This document shows positions 21,001 to 22,181 of a stretch of 22,181 bases of DNA, piece after piece. Made by a program: the position numbers and the translations under genes. Where the stretch lies: the NCBI GenBank assembly GCA_964498125.1, contig CAZCGE010000130.1, forward strand, positions 1 through 22,181, given 5' to 3'. The notes under the pieces were generated by a model that searched no databases, was not told where the DNA came from, and saw only the letters and a program-made list of their open reading frames with translations. The first letter of the stretch is position 1. The number at the start of each line of letters is the position of its first letter. The stretch is from CAMDBL01 sp964498125. Lineage in GTDB: Bacteria; Pseudomonadota; Alphaproteobacteria; Rhizobiales; Hyphomicrobiaceae.

Positions 21001-22065
21001 ATGCGCCGGGAAGCCCCCAAAATCGAACTTGCTTGGCAGCGGGCACACGAAACCTGGACCGGTGCCATGCTGGCCAGGCTACCACGGCTGCTGTGCTGGT
21101 TGATGCTCGGGGTAAGCTACACCGGCCTTGCCGCGGTGCTACTTGCAGGCCTCGAGCCGATGTTCGACCTGATCGCGCCGCTGTTCTGGCATTTGGCCGG
21201 TCTCGGTCTGACAGCCATCATCGGCTTGCTGATACAAAAGCGCGTCGTTATGGTGCTGATCTGCGGGTTGGGCGTGACGATTTTGGCACATGCCGTGCCC
21301 GCGTACATGCCCGATCGGCTGCGGCTCAGCGTTGCGCCAGAGGCGATGGCCGGTGACTGGTCCGGATCGGAGCTGAAGGTTCTGGCCCTCACGGTCGATC
21401 CCACGGAGACGACGTCCAGCCACCTCAATTCGCTGCTCGAGACCGCGCAGGCCGATCTGATCCTGCTGTCAGGTCCCGCAGCGGCCATCGACACCGCCGG
21501 GTCGCGGTTGCGCGCCAGCTACCCCCATGTCGTGACCTGCACCGAACGCGTGTCGTGCAGCCTGCTGCTGCTGTCCAGACTGCCCATCGCGGCTTCCTCA
21601 GCCGTGGAGCAAACGCCGGATCAGCCGGCGATGATTTGGGCCGAGCTTGCCCGCGGCACAGCGGCGGCGGGCGTGACAGTCGTCGCAGCGCGCCTCACCC
21701 CGCCAGCGCGCGACTGGGCGCAGCATCAGCGCCAGAGCGAGCATCTGATCGCGGCGTTGGCGACGATCCCCGGTCCGATACTCGCCAGCGTCGACTTCGG
21801 TACCACCGCACACACCCGATCATTCCGGGATTTGACAGATCGTGCCGGTCTGGCCGCCGCGCCGCATATTTTGCCAACGTGGCCGGCCTGGCCCATTGCA
21901 TTGCCGCAGTTCGGCCTCGCCCACATTCTGGTGCGTGGCGACTTGGCCATCGACGGCGTCGGCGTCGGCCCTTATGCGGGCTCCGCCCACCTGCCCGTCT
22001 GGTCACGCATTGTGCTGCCGGGCGACAAGGGCCAGAGGCTAGTACCCGCCGTCAGAAGAGAGTGA
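21001..22065 (+). CDS. membrane protein with degenerate EEP (endonuclease/exonuclease/phosphatase) domain
   Basis: A protein of about 354 aa. Three hydrophobic helices near 31-50, 57-79 and 82-102 are followed by a domain (125-340) with the strand pattern of EEP phosphatases: LKVLALTV, ADLILLSG, SLLLLSRLP, VTVVAARLTPP, PILASVDFGTTAHTRSFRDL, GLAHILV and GSAHLPV. Against the family pattern most catalytic residues are replaced: metal Glu by Gly158, catalytic His by Arg231, the GDFN Asn by Gly267, and Asp of the two C-terminal DH pairs by Ala307 and Ala329; Asp265, His308 and His330 remain. It is probably an inactive member with a binding role. The start is uncertain: the frame is open from a GTG at 20965, and ATGs at 21001 and 21067 both lack good ribosome binding sites. 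Divergent from the double DedA gene. Confidence 0.75.
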   Translation: MRREAPKIELAWQRAHETWTGAMLARLPRLLCWLMLGVSYTGLAAVLLAGLEPMFDLIAPLFWHLAGLGLTAIIGLLIQKRVVMVLICGLGVTILAHAVPAYMPDRLRLSVAPEAMAGDWSGSELKVLALTVDPTETTSSHLNSLLETAQADLILLSGPAAAIDTAGSRLRASYPHVVTCTERVSCSLLLLSRLPIAASSAVEQTPDQPAMIWAELARGTAAAGVTVVAARLTPPARDWAQHQRQSEHLIAALATIPGPILASVDFGTTAHTRSFRDLTDRAGLAAAPHILPTWPAWPIALPQFGLAHILVRGDLAIDGVGVGPYAGSAHLPVWSRIVLPGDKGQRLVPAVRRE

Positions 22066-22085
22066 GTCAGGAAATCCATCAACGC

Positions 22086-22114
22086 CGTCATGCCGGCGGA
22101 GGCCGGCACCCACG
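22086..22114. repeat. dispersed palindromic repeat (GTCATGCCGGC-type)
   Basis: TGCCGGC-GGAG-GCCGGCA (22091-22108) is a perfect 7-bp inverted repeat within CGTCATGCCGGCGGAGGCCG-type sequence that recurs in many alphaproteobacterial intergenic regions. It lies 20 bp after the stop of the preceding gene and could also act as a terminator-like or mRNA-stabilising hairpin. Confidence 0.65.
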
Positions 22115-22181
22115 TTTGCTGGCAGCACATACGGCCCACTCGACGAAGAACGGTGCGTGCAGCTTGCGCATCGCCCCATCT

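Overview
The window looks like chromosomal DNA of a GC-rich alphaproteobacterium, most likely of the order Hyphomicrobiales (Rhizobiales) or a close relative. The reasons are the COG4111-type (NadQ) NAD regulator beside nadA, tight ATGA-overlapping operons, a BtaB-like betaine-lipid methyltransferase, and several families of short GC-rich palindromic repeats. Genus cannot be fixed from the sequence alone.

Left part (1-5489) reads as an accessory segment. A 985-aa repetitive surface or secreted protein (minus strand, 822-3779) is preceded by a 29-codon leader ORF that overlaps its start. It is followed, in the same frame after its TGA, by an orphan 119-codon ORF (447-806). About 1 kb with no convincing gene separates it from a 5'-truncated tyrosine recombinase (4812-5408). 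That fragment ends 6 bp from the 3' end of a tRNA-Thr(UGU) gene (5415-5489), the classic geometry of an integrative element in a tRNA attB site.

Middle part (5791-15851) is conserved metabolism. It holds a Gfo/Idh/MocA oxidoreductase, a Tat-exported aldo/keto reductase, homogentisate 1,2-dioxygenase (hmgA), quinolinate synthase (nadA) and the NAD regulator (nadQ-like). Next comes a translationally coupled minus-strand operon ygfZ - tag - HD phosphohydrolase, with trmFO divergent from ygfZ. The nadA upstream region carries two inverted repeats with identical half-sites and identical 5-nt spacing (TGCTC-N5-GAGCA), a strong candidate operator pair for the adjacent regulator. Palindromic repeats have been inserted in frame inside both ygfZ and trmFO, and an inverted array of 7-bp repeats sits just before hmgA.

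Right part (16085-22065) holds a Bro-N/DinD-like protein, an unlisted 54-aa basic protein, and a group that may act on membrane lipids. That group is a DedA protein, a BtaB-like methyltransferase, a diacylglycerol-kinase-family lipid kinase coupled to a DedA protein that seems to contain two DedA units, and, divergent from it, a three-helix membrane protein with an endonuclease/exonuclease/phosphatase (EEP) fold that has lost almost all catalytic residues. The last 100 bases carry another dispersed palindrome.

The most interesting leads are the nadA operator pair, the pseudo-EEP next to the double DedA protein, the leader ORF on the surface protein, and the in-frame repeat insertions. No CRISPR array, complete IS element or complete defence system is visible.
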